From JBHIDJ01 sp046760105 (GTDB lineage: Bacteria; Pseudomonadota; Gammaproteobacteria; Acidiferrobacterales; SPGG2), in the NCBI GenBank assembly GCA_046760105.1, contig JBHIDJ010000179.1, positions 1 through 5,837 on the forward strand: a stretch of 5,837 nucleotides of DNA, in the 5' to 3' direction. Positions 1 through 5,837 of this stretch are shown in pieces. A program made the translations under genes and the position numbers. Each line of letters opens with the position of its first letter. Position 1 is the first letter of the stretch. The notes under the pieces were generated by a model that saw only the letters and a program-made list of their open reading frames with translations, searched no databases and was not told the origin of the DNA.

Positions 1-60
1 GCCGGATAAGGGCTCGTGAGGCCGTTGCCCGACGCTGTCCTTGTACTGGCTATCCTTCAT
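1..60 (-). CDS. 5' end of an unidentified gene, coupled to the helicase-nuclease gene (partial)
   Basis: An ATG at 60-58 on the minus strand starts a frame that stays open for all 20 codons to the window edge (it begins MKDSQYKDSV). The ATG shares its A with the last base of the TAA stop of the helicase-nuclease gene, giving TAATG, the classic arrangement for translational coupling by a terminating ribosome. A GGGG (72-69 on the minus strand) lies 8 bases upstream, inside the end of the preceding gene, and could serve as ribosome-binding site. Sixteen of the 20 codons end in G or C, like the neighbouring coding sequence. The visible residues are hydrophilic, with no sign of a signal peptide or membrane segment. 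The family cannot be told from 20 residues. By position it would be the second gene of the helicase operon and a possible functional partner. The chance that it is only a short fortuitous frame remains. Confidence 0.55.
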   Translation of the reverse strand, partial: MKDSQYKDSVGQRPHEPLSG

Positions 61-2966
61 TACCATAACCCCGCCACATCGTGGGCAGTTTCCGGATTAC
101 CCTCTTGCGACGCGCCGACCCCAGCTTCTTCGTTCTCGGCCGTTCGCTGCGTGGGTGTGGACGCGTATCTTGCAATCAGCCGACAAGTCGCCGGGCTGTG
201 AATGCGCAGCACATTCTCCTTGGTGTCCCGATGCGACAGTATATTGAGTGAGCCGTGCCATAAGACGGTGTTATCGATGATGGCAAATTTCTCGTGCATG
301 TCTTGGCGCAAGTCAACGATGACACCACAATCCATGATCACACGCAGTAGCTGCTCGAGATTCCTCTCGAATGTGCCTCCCTGATTTTCGGGCGGGCGCG
401 TGACGAGGCGAACGCACACTCCTTGATTTACTTTTGCCGCCAGTAGGTTCAGCCATCGTCCAGTGCCTTGCTCACTCATGTGAGGTGAAAAGATGACAGC
501 TGATTTTTTCATATGTTTCAGGTCTTCTAGAAACGCCCGATCGAATGTGATTTCTGTGAATATCCCGCTTGTCTCGGAATCGAATTCGATTATCGGCAGT
601 TCTGTGGGTTTCAATGCCTCGATCCACTCCTCCGCACCGAGAGGCAGAAGTGTCTTTACATCAAGCGGTTTACCATTCGCCTCGAACAACTCGAGGATGC
701 GTCCTGGAATCGAGTCCGCACCCAGTTCGCTTCGCACGTATTCGAAATTTGCCACCAATACGACATGCCGCCGGGCGCGACTCAGGGCGGCGTTGAGCAG
801 CCTGGCGCCTTCATCATCCTCTTCAAAGGCGCTAGCAAATTTGCTTGGCTGGACTCCAAACGATTCCGTGAAGTCGATAAGCATTGTGTTTCGCTCATTG
901 TCCTGGAAGCGATATGCGGTCTGGGCGATCTGTGCACCTCGTCCAGGCAGCCGTTCGTTGATCAGACGCTGAATCAGTCGTGTCTGCGCGGCAAAGGGGC
1001 TAACAATACCCAACGGGCTTCCTTCCGATGCAACCGCATCCAGATACCCATTGCTCGCCAAATAGACCGCAAGGTTGCGCATGAGTAGCGCATGTAGGAG
1101 GTTATAACGCGCGGACTTCCCAAGCTCCACGCCCGCCCACGGATGATAGGGTGCGGTGTCGACGTACAGCAATGCATTGTCCTTCCATGGAAATTCATCC
1201 ACATAATCCGCCTGCAGATCGCGCGGTGTCTCCAGATGCAGATCGTGATAGAACAACCTGTTGACGACAGAGCAAATGTCTTGATGCATCCGGTATTGGG
1301 TCTTGAGGGCGACGAGGGACGTGGGCGACTGGTGTCGTCTAACTGCTGCGACGATTCCCGCGCTGTGGAATATATCGTCTTTTAACCACTCGAGCGCTTC
1401 TGGCGCGTCCGACTGCGCAATCGGTGGTAGCTGCCGGAAATCTCCCGCTACCAACACATGACGGTCTGCATGACCTGCGACGTAATACACCATGGGGATC
1501 ATTAGCACGGACGCCTCATCGATCACGACTGCGTCGAAGTAACGTTCCACTTGCCCCTCGAGGTAGGTGCGATGCACGGTCGTTGCCAGAATCCGGCATT
1601 TGCCAAGTACCTCGTTTTGCAAACCATCCAGATGTTTCTGGATTTCCTCGAGTCGCCTGACGCTCGATGCCAAGCGCATCTCGATTGGAGCAAGCCGTCT
1701 GCGGCACTCTTGCGGCGGAGGTTGCCCTGACACCTTTGCTTCAAGCCTCTTGACCTCCTGCCTCGCGCGCTCAAGCTCCGCACGTGCCGTCGGTCGCTCG
1801 CGTATTGCCACTCGGCTGGTCTCTTGCCAGGCATCATGATCCGTCTCGAGTTCTCTTAGCTCGGCCTCAAGTCGATCGGGGCCTGAACCGCGTAGAAACC
1901 GGCGTACTGGGCCGAGACCACGTGCCTTGTCCAGGTGCCGGCGCAAAATCCCGATCCTGTCAGCAAGACGCTCGATATTTTGCTGGGCAGTCCATACCCT
2001 TGCTTGGGTTTCTGCGAGCTGCGCCTGCAGGGGTTCAGCGTTGTTCATCGCTTGCGCAAGAGTGTTATGCTTCTCTATGGCCGCTCGTAGCGACGCTATT
2101 GCAGCCTCGAGCTGGCCTTTCGACTCCGCTAGTCTTTCCTTCTCTTCCCGTAGCTGCTGACCACGTCGCGCCACCACACGATCGAGGTCCACGTAATCGC
2201 CATACCGATTAGCGAGTTCTTCCTTTATCACCGGCCCGAGACGTACAACGGCCCCGGTCTCGAACCCGGCATCGCCCTCCAGGCGCTCCGCAATTTTCAA
2301 GAGAGCAGTATCAACAGCCATGTTCGTATTGGCGATCACAAGCACCGACAAACCCTTTCGGTAGTAACCCTGCGCAATGCGTGCAAGCACCGTGGTCTTG
2401 CCCGTGCCCGGTGGGCCCCACACGTAGGTAATTTCGCTCGCGAGCGCTTTTTGAATGCACGCACTCTGCTCTCTGTTAAGCGTATGGCCCCGGCCTGCAA
2501 GAGCGATGTCAAGTTCTGTCGTGTCGGTGCGGGGAAGCCGTTTGCCGATAACCTGCTCGGCCCGTTCGTAGTTAAAAGAGGTCTGGTGTTCTTGGAGTGC
2601 CTCGAGCTTAGCCTTTAACCGCTCAACGAGAAGGGAGCTGTCGCAGATGAGGTTCGCGACCAGAATCGTGGGGCCGAGGTTGCGTTCAACTGCGATCAAC
2701 AGGATGCCGTTGTCCAGCGACACAACACTCCCGTCGGCCCTTTCCTTACCCACGACTACCTGGATCGGTGATTCGTCGTGAAGGTAGACGGCGAACTCAT
2801 CCGTAACGGGGAAGGCATACAGAACATTTCCTTCCGCCGTCCCCCGGTACTCCCCTCCATAAACCTCGATGGCGCTTGCACGGCCTTGCTGCTGCTTTAT
2901 TGCCTCGATGTCAAGGTTAAGGGCCTTGACGAGCTCGCTGAGAATCTCATCGGACGGGGTCTGCAT
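60..2966 (-). CDS. SF1 helicase fused to a PLD-family nuclease, candidate Mokosh type II (MkoC-like) defence protein
   Basis: A 968-residue predicted cytoplasmic protein that should bind and unwind or translocate on nucleic acid using ATP and cut it with its C-terminal domain. Visible helicase motifs, in order: LNREQ around residue 163 (Q motif), GPPGTGKT 184-191 (Walker A, K190), ANTNMAVD 212-219 (Ia), VIDEAS 481-486 (Walker B, D483 and E484), GDFRQLPP 508-515 (III), TQYRMH 556-561, SPF at 656 (IV), YRFQDNER 685-692 (V) and SRARRH 729-734 (VI). Residues about 268-455, between Ia and Walker B, are a charged coiled coil. The last 150 or so residues are PLD-like, with one HKD motif (H891, K893, D898) followed by HGSLN 904-908; single-HKD nucleases normally act as dimers. 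The first 160 residues resemble the N-terminal domain of COG1112 helicases. The start is supported by AGGA (2977-2974) 7 bases upstream and an in-frame TAG at 2999-2997. Helicase plus PLD in one chain is the known MkoC layout. Other helicase-PLD fusions are possible, so the system name is tentative. Confidence 0.9.
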   Translation of the reverse strand: MQTPSDEILSELVKALNLDIEAIKQQQGRASAIEVYGGEYRGTAEGNVLYAFPVTDEFAVYLHDESPIQVVVGKERADGSVVSLDNGILLIAVERNLGPTILVANLICDSSLLVERLKAKLEALQEHQTSFNYERAEQVIGKRLPRTDTTELDIALAGRGHTLNREQSACIQKALASEITYVWGPPGTGKTTVLARIAQGYYRKGLSVLVIANTNMAVDTALLKIAERLEGDAGFETGAVVRLGPVIKEELANRYGDYVDLDRVVARRGQQLREEKERLAESKGQLEAAIASLRAAIEKHNTLAQAMNNAEPLQAQLAETQARVWTAQQNIERLADRIGILRRHLDKARGLGPVRRFLRGSGPDRLEAELRELETDHDAWQETSRVAIRERPTARAELERARQEVKRLEAKVSGQPPPQECRRRLAPIEMRLASSVRRLEEIQKHLDGLQNEVLGKCRILATTVHRTYLEGQVERYFDAVVIDEASVLMIPMVYYVAGHADRHVLVAGDFRQLPPIAQSDAPEALEWLKDDIFHSAGIVAAVRRHQSPTSLVALKTQYRMHQDICSVVNRLFYHDLHLETPRDLQADYVDEFPWKDNALLYVDTAPYHPWAGVELGKSARYNLLHALLMRNLAVYLASNGYLDAVASEGSPLGIVSPFAAQTRLIQRLINERLPGRGAQIAQTAYRFQDNERNTMLIDFTESFGVQPSKFASAFEEDDEGARLLNAALSRARRHVVLVANFEYVRSELGADSIPGRILELFEANGKPLDVKTLLPLGAEEWIEALKPTELPIIEFDSETSGIFTEITFDRAFLEDLKHMKKSAVIFSPHMSEQGTGRWLNLLAAKVNQGVCVRLVTRPPENQGGTFERNLEQLLRVIMDCGVIVDLRQDMHEKFAIIDNTVLWHGSLNILSHRDTKENVLRIHSPATCRLIARYASTPTQRTAENEEAGVGASQEGNPETAHDVAGLW

Positions 2967-3266
2967 TTTTTCTTCCTTCGAATAACCAAGAACGCCCTAA
3001 GACCACTCTATCTTACCCATGCTCAGAGTACTTGGATAGATTTCCTCCCTCCATAAGGCAGTGCCCTGGCGATGCTTCAGTAGGGGGCTTACTTGACTTT
3101 ATCTACAACCCGTGCTTTTTGTGATCGGGCCTGGCTCTCGCTTTCGCATATAGCTGCCACGCTGCTGGGGCTTGCTCGCGTTGGTATGTCTTCGTTGGTG
3201 ATTATTGGTGACTTTTGGCCACGACCGGGGTGAGGCGGGTTTAAGCATTCCCTACAAATGGAGTCG

Positions 3267-3285
3267 AACCATCGATAGGATGGTT
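3267..3285. repeat. Perfect inverted repeat, 7-bp arms, 5-base loop
   Basis: AACCATC (3267-3273) and GATGGTT (3279-3285) are exact reverse complements around GATAG. The element could form a short hairpin in either transcript or act as a dyad operator. There is no T-run after it on either strand, so it does not look like an intrinsic terminator. It lies in the remnant-rich part of the intergenic region. Confidence 0.5.
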
Positions 3286-3320
3286 AACGGACACTCGGTC
3301 ACGTAGACCACCCGGTTCTG

Positions 3321-3348
3321 CCAGGACCCGCCTTTGAAAACGTCCTGG
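3321..3348. repeat. Perfect inverted repeat, 7-bp arms, 14-base loop
   Basis: CCAGGAC (3321-3327) and GTCCTGG (3342-3348) are exact reverse complements separated by 14 bases. The repeat lies inside the coding-like minus-strand remnant, so it may be accidental coding sequence. Together with the hairpin at 3267-3285 and a weak 4-bp one (GGTC 3297-3300 with GACC 3306-3309) it makes three small stem-loops in a row within about 80 bases. No T-tract follows. Confidence 0.4.
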
Positions 3349-3415
3349 ATCATGCGGATCTGGATTTGCGGGGGCCGGTTGACGGACTACACTTGAAAGG
3401 TGCCATATCCACAAC

Positions 3416-3500
3416 ACGGAGGTCCACAGCATGGACAGTCGTGAGCACGCTGGGAAGATGGACACGAGAGCAATACGGGGGTCCACACCTTGTTCAATCG
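3416..3500 (+). repeat. Imperfect direct repeat of 26 bases, 59-base offset
   Basis: Positions 3416-3441 and 3475-3500 match at 20 of 26 places. The best shared part is an ACGG.GGTCCACA core (3416-3428 and 3475-3487), ending in TCG in both copies. The first copy contains the strong ribosome-binding site and ATG at 3431; the second sits in front of the TTG at 3490. The pair may be an old small duplication or paired protein-binding sites. Six mismatches make chance similarity possible. Confidence 0.35.
3418..3433 (+). promoter_or_regulatory. Strong ribosome-binding site and ATG with no convincing gene behind it
   Basis: GGAGGT (3418-3423) lies 7 bases before an ATG at 3431-3433, a near-ideal initiation signal. 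The frame that follows ends at TAA 3650-3652 (73 residues), has only moderate third-position bias and reads as low-complexity Pro/Arg/Ala-rich protein. The better coding signal downstream is in another frame (3490-3858). This fits a once-functional start whose gene was later broken by an indel, or a true leader peptide. A GTCCA/TGGAC hairpin (3422-3436) covers the ATG. Confidence 0.3.
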
Positions 3501-3858
3501 CGACTGTGTTCGCTTGCCCCACGCCCGCGCGAGGGCGGCGGCCCATCGTGGGGTTAGCGCAGCCACCACCGAGCAGTGCACTTACCAGATCGCGCTGTTT
3601 CTGGCCAGCGATGATACCCTCTACGTTGATCTCGGCGCATGGCGCCGGCTAATCGAAGAGCATCGCGGATCCCTGGAGTTGGCGGCAGACCGGGCCAGCT
3701 TTGAATGTGACTGCCTGGCAGCCCTAGACGACACGGGCTACGCCCGCACGTCACGTGGCCTCCTACCGCGCGCTTGCGCCCGCGCGAGGCCAGAAGCATT
3801 TCATGGGCGGCTTTACGCCAGTGGAGACGGTGCCAATGGCCACAGACATCGGTCGTAA
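3490..3858 (+). CDS. Possible small hypothetical gene or gene remnant overlapping the dynamin start
   Basis: The frame is open from 3445 to the TAA ending at 3858. The only reasonable start seen in it is TTG at 3490, preceded by a G-run (3477-3481) 8 bases upstream, giving 122 residues. Codons from about 3560 to 3750 look coding, with mostly G/C third positions and a plausible soluble helical protein (TYQIALFLASDD, then LGAWRRLIEEH and CDCLAALDD). The last 40 residues are Arg/Ala/Gly-rich and look like read-through. The frame overlaps the preferred dynamin start by 23 bases. I do not recognise a family; there is no signal peptide or membrane segment. It may be a small upstream gene of the dynamin operon, or the tail of a gene whose beginning was lost or lies in the frame of the ATG at 3431. 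A copy of the 19-base motif described at 3511-3789 lies near each end, which suggests rearrangement. Confidence 0.3.
   Translation: MFNRDCVRLPHARARAAAHRGVSAATTEQCTYQIALFLASDDTLYVDLGAWRRLIEEHRGSLELAADRASFECDCLAALDDTGYARTSRGLLPRACARARPEAFHGRLYASGDGANGHRHRS
3511..3789 (+). repeat. Direct repeat, 19 bases per copy, bracketing the coding-like segment
   Basis: CGCTTGC followed by GCCCGCGCGAGG occurs at 3771-3789 without a gap and at 3511-3534 with five extra bases (3518-3522) between the two halves. The 260-base spacing encloses the best coding-like part of the small plus-strand frame. It could mark a duplication or recombination event, but the motif is GC-rich and could recur by chance. Confidence 0.3.
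3823..3838 (+). promoter_or_regulatory. Ribosome-binding site deciding the dynamin start
   Basis: GGAG at 3823-3826 lies 9 bases before the ATG at 3836-3838. The two alternatives in the same frame are weaker: GTG at 3755 has no clear site upstream, and ATG at 3803 has GAGG (3786-3789) at a long spacing of 13 bases. The first 27 codons of the long form also lack the helical character of the rest, so 3836 is preferred. Confidence 0.6.
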
Positions 3859-5812
3859 CGACACCCTCAAAAAGCGGTTCGGTGACTACAAAAGATGGCG
3901 CGATGATCTCATCGTCGTCATCGGCAACTACCAGATTTGGCTGCAGAACCAGGGGCTGATCGATGGAGAAGACGATCTGCGGATCTTCGAGCTCCTTGAG
4001 GCCCTAGAGTCCGACAAGCTGACAGTTGCCATGGTCGGCGAGTTTTCTCGCGGCAAGACCGAGCTTATCAACGCGATCTTCTTCGCCGACTATAAACAAC
4101 GCCTCTTACCGACGGAAGCGGGGCGTACGACCATGTGCCCGACGGAACTGCAGTATGATGAGGACCAACCGCCTTGCATCGAGCTCCTCCCTATCGAGAC
4201 GCGCAAGACCCTAGAGACCATTGCTGAATACAAACGTTCTCCTACGAGCTGGGCAACGGTGTCGCTAGAGCTCGACGATCCCGAGAAAATGGCCGAGGCC
4301 TTCCACGAGATCGTGAGAACCAAAGATGTCAGCATTCGCGAAGCGCAGGAGCTGGGGCTTTACAACCCGGAGGCGCCGGAGAGCGGAGCCAGCGTCAAGG
4401 TCCCGGTATGGCGCCACGCGATCATCAATTATCCCCATCCCCTGCTCAAGCAAGGGCTAGCGGTTCTCGATACCCCAGGCCTCAACTCTCTTGGCAACGA
4501 ACCTGAGTTAACGATGAGCATGCTGCCGAACGCCCATGTGGTGCTCTTTGTGCTAGACGCCGACACGGGGGTGACAAAATCCGATCTTCAGGTCTGGAAC
4601 GAGCACGTGTGCGTGGCGAAGGGCGAAACGAATGGCGGGCGTATCGTCGTGCTCAATAAGATCGACACGCTGTCGGACGAACTGCGGCATGAAGACACTG
4701 TCGCGGCGAGCATATCGCGACAGACGCAGGAGACCGCGACCGCCCTAGGAATCAACAAGAACCACGTAGTTCCCGTATCGGCGCAGCAAGGCCTGATCGG
4801 CAAGATCAAATACAACCACGCTATGGTGAGCAAGAGCGGTCTGCCGGCGCTTGAGCGCAAGCTATCGGACGACATTGTCCCGGCCAAACAGGCACTCGTG
4901 CGCGAACAGATTGTGCAGGAGATCGGCGGCGTTATTGAAACGACGAAGGCGACGATCAATGCACGACTGGTGGCTACCAAGGCAGAACTCAAGGAACTCC
5001 AGGGCATGAGCGGAAAGAACCAGGATGTCATCCAGGAAATGGTGAAGAAAGTGGTCCGCGACCAGGAGGCCTATGATCGGGAACTCGAGAACGTCGACTC
5101 CACGCGCCAGGTGCTGATCGAGCAGGTCGAGCACCTGCTTGATTGCCTAAGCATGGACGCCTTCGACATGCTCATCGCAAAAACGCGCAAGGACATGAAA
5201 GGGAGCTGGACTACCCACGGACTGAAAGCCGGCATGAAAACCTTCTTTGACGGCGCGACGACTACCATGGAAAAGGTCCAAAAGCAGACCGACCGGATAA
5301 AGGGGCTGGTACAGGCGATCTACAAGCAGTTCCAAATCGAGCATGGACTTGCAAAGATAAAACAAGAAAGCTTCGCACTGCAACCATTCATAAACGAGTT
5401 GAACCGCCTGCACAAAGATGCCGACGTGTTCCGCAATAGCGCGATCATGCTGATGACCGAACAACACTTCGTCATCCAGCAATTCTTTATTGCTCTGGTC
5501 AGCCGAGCGCGGCTTCTCTTCAGCGAATGCAATAGGGCCACTAAACAGTGGAGTAAGGGGATCATGGCGCCCGTATTCGCCCAGATCCACGAACAGAAAT
5601 CGATGGTGGACCAACGCTTCGAGAACCTGAAGAAAATCCACAAGAGTCTGGACAACCTAAATGAACGCATTACCCAGCTGAAGGCCGCTCAGACCAAGCT
5701 GCAAATCCAGCAGACAATGACCGAGAATGTATTGGCAAAGATCAACCAACCCTTAGAGTCAAGCGAAGAGCTTCCCCCCGAGAGCGCTGCCGCAGACCGC
5801 GGCGTCGCATAG
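3836..5812 (+). CDS. Bacterial dynamin-like GTPase
   Basis: A 658-residue protein (685 if the GTG at 3755 is used). A short helical N-terminus leads into a dynamin-family GTPase domain, about residues 60-330. All five G motifs are visible: GEFSRGKT 68-75 (G1, K74), the T98-T99 pair in LPTEAGRTTMCPTE (G2), DTPG 212-215 (G3), NKID 274-277 (G4) and SA 315-316 (G5). The rest is almost wholly helical, with likely coiled coils at 368-438 and 589-636, as expected for the stalk of a dynamin-like protein. A hydrophobic, amphipathic stretch lies between them, and there is no clear transmembrane helix. Family members bind GTP, self-assemble and often remodel membranes; some bacterial ones support membrane integrity during phage attack (DynA of Bacillus) or occur in the Eleos defence system (LeoA and LeoBC). 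Such proteins often work as adjacent pairs, so the frame starting at 5816 is of interest. The exact role here is inferred only from family and context. The C-terminal tail (SSEELPPESAAADRGVA) looks disordered. Confidence 0.92.
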   Translation: MATDIGRNDTLKKRFGDYKRWRDDLIVVIGNYQIWLQNQGLIDGEDDLRIFELLEALESDKLTVAMVGEFSRGKTELINAIFFADYKQRLLPTEAGRTTMCPTELQYDEDQPPCIELLPIETRKTLETIAEYKRSPTSWATVSLELDDPEKMAEAFHEIVRTKDVSIREAQELGLYNPEAPESGASVKVPVWRHAIINYPHPLLKQGLAVLDTPGLNSLGNEPELTMSMLPNAHVVLFVLDADTGVTKSDLQVWNEHVCVAKGETNGGRIVVLNKIDTLSDELRHEDTVAASISRQTQETATALGINKNHVVPVSAQQGLIGKIKYNHAMVSKSGLPALERKLSDDIVPAKQALVREQIVQEIGGVIETTKATINARLVATKAELKELQGMSGKNQDVIQEMVKKVVRDQEAYDRELENVDSTRQVLIEQVEHLLDCLSMDAFDMLIAKTRKDMKGSWTTHGLKAGMKTFFDGATTTMEKVQKQTDRIKGLVQAIYKQFQIEHGLAKIKQESFALQPFINELNRLHKDADVFRNSAIMLMTEQHFVIQQFFIALVSRARLLFSECNRATKQWSKGIMAPVFAQIHEQKSMVDQRFENLKKIHKSLDNLNERITQLKAAQTKLQIQQTMTENVLAKINQPLESSEELPPESAAADRGVA

Positions 5813-5815
5813 TTT

Positions 5816-5837
5816 ATGCCGACACCGTCGCGCCCAA
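5816..5837 (+). CDS. Possible 5' end of the next gene in the dynamin operon (partial)
   Basis: Three bases after the dynamin stop an ATG opens a frame reading MPTPSRP before the window ends. The close spacing on the same strand fits an operon, and bacterial dynamin-like proteins commonly come as tandem pairs. There is no clear Shine-Dalgarno sequence just upstream, and seven codons cannot show coding bias or family. The frame is the same as that of the dynamin gene, so it could also be untranslated sequence after the stop, with the true start further right. Confidence 0.3.

Larger units (their letters stand above)
3252..3386 (-). pseudogene. Coding-like remnant of an unidentified gene, 3' end only
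   Basis: Between in-frame stop codons on the minus strand lies a 44-codon stretch ending at the TAG at 3254-3252. Its first 30 or so codons have strikingly G/C-rich third positions: in the run from IQIRMIQDVF to YVTECP nearly every codon ends in G or C. That is what a real gene of this genome would show and is unlike random intergenic DNA. The only ATGs are internal, with no convincing ribosome-binding site, and the frame is cut by TAG at 3389-3387, so it cannot be an intact gene. It reads like the last part of a protein whose 5' portion is lost or frameshifted. I do not recognise the family. The bias shrinks in the final ten codons, which may already be non-homologous sequence. A chance pattern on so short a stretch is possible. 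Confidence 0.3.
2967..3835. other. Divergent intergenic region with repeats and gene debris
   Basis: About 870 bases separate the divergent starts of the helicase-nuclease and dynamin genes. The part next to the helicase (2967-3240) shows only that gene's ribosome-binding site (2977-2974, minus strand). A TTGACT at 3093-3098 resembles a -35 box but has no good -10 partner. TTGGTGA occurs twice, ten bases apart, at 3195-3201 and 3205-3211, with no known meaning. From 3241 on the composition is more coding-like and holds two inverted repeats, a minus-strand remnant, a strong unused ribosome-binding site and a plus-strand open frame, each listed separately. No complete tRNA, insertion sequence, transposase or rho-independent terminator was found. 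The region is long for a simple shared promoter and is best read as the promoter zone plus leftovers of earlier genes. Confidence 0.6.

Noticed and set aside
493..972. A 159-codon open frame on the plus strand inside the helicase-nuclease gene
   Set aside because: It is antisense to conserved helicase motifs (V and VI), its protein is Ser/Arg-rich without recognisable domains, and it is the expected shadow of a GC-biased gene.
3010..3038. A minus-strand promoter for the helicase gene (TATCCA, 17 bases, TAAGAT)
   Set aside because: The -35 matches consensus at only three of six places and the -10 at four, which is expected by chance in an intergenic region.
3043..3060. Purine-rich GGAGGGAGG on the minus strand upstream of the helicase gene
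   Set aside because: It looks like a strong ribosome-binding site, but no start codon at a usable distance opens more than a handful of codons.
3093..3125. A plus-strand promoter from TTGACT at 3093-3098
   Set aside because: No acceptable -10 hexamer lies 16-18 bases downstream; the nearest, TGTGAT at 3120-3125, is too far.
3257..3280. A tRNA T-arm-like motif on the minus strand (GGTTCGACTCC with a 5-bp stem)
   Set aside because: No matching acceptor strand, anticodon arm or CCA end could be found around it. Part of it is explained by the perfect inverted repeat at 3267-3285. A tRNA-end remnant as an integration scar cannot be excluded but is not supported.
3267..3290. Integron attC-like site around GTTAAC
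   Set aside because: The sequence does not fit the core-site pattern GTTRRRY, and no paired RYYYAAC box at a suitable distance or integron cassette structure is visible.
4588..5031. A 147-codon minus-strand frame inside the dynamin-like gene
   Set aside because: It lies opposite the G4 and G5 motifs, has a Ser/Cys/Thr-rich composition typical of antisense translation, and has no convincing start.
354..5089. Excess of CTCGAG (nine copies, eight of them in the helicase gene)
   Set aside because: Most fall in coding sequence where Leu, Glu and Arg codons favour it, notably in and around the coiled coil. No regular spacing or strand pattern suggests a functional site.

Overview
The window looks like bacterial accessory DNA. 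It is moderately GC-rich (high fifties percent by eye), has G/C-biased third codon positions and ordinary Shine-Dalgarno starts. This fits a proteobacterium, but nothing fixes the taxon: there is no rRNA, tRNA or housekeeping gene.

Two large, intact genes are divergently transcribed. On the minus strand (60-2966) is a 968-residue protein joining a superfamily 1 helicase (UPF1/DNA2-like, COG1112 type, with a long coiled-coil insertion) to a C-terminal phospholipase D-like nuclease domain with one complete HKD motif. This domain order matches the single-protein type II form of the Mokosh anti-phage system (MkoC). That is a candidate assignment from architecture, not a proven identity. Its stop codon overlaps by one base (TAATG) the start of another leftward reading frame that runs off the window edge, so a second gene is probably translationally coupled to it.

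On the plus strand (preferred start 3836, end 5812) is a 658-residue bacterial dynamin-like GTPase with all five G motifs and a long helical C-terminal half. Three bases after its stop an ATG opens a further frame that leaves the right edge. It may be the next gene of that operon, but it is too short to name.

Between the two large genes lie about 870 bases without a convincing complete gene. They hold two perfect 7-bp inverted repeats, short direct repeats, a minus-strand stretch with coding-like third-position bias but no start (probable gene remnant), a very strong ribosome-binding site in front of a doubtful short frame, and a plus-strand frame (3490-3858) with coding-like composition that overlaps the dynamin start. 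This looks like a mosaic of debris left by gene turnover.

Read together, a helicase-nuclease fusion and a dynamin-like GTPase back to back, separated by remnants, suggest part of a defence island. Both families have members reported in phage defence. Whether the two genes work together is unknown: they are divergent, so they could be two independent systems sharing one site.
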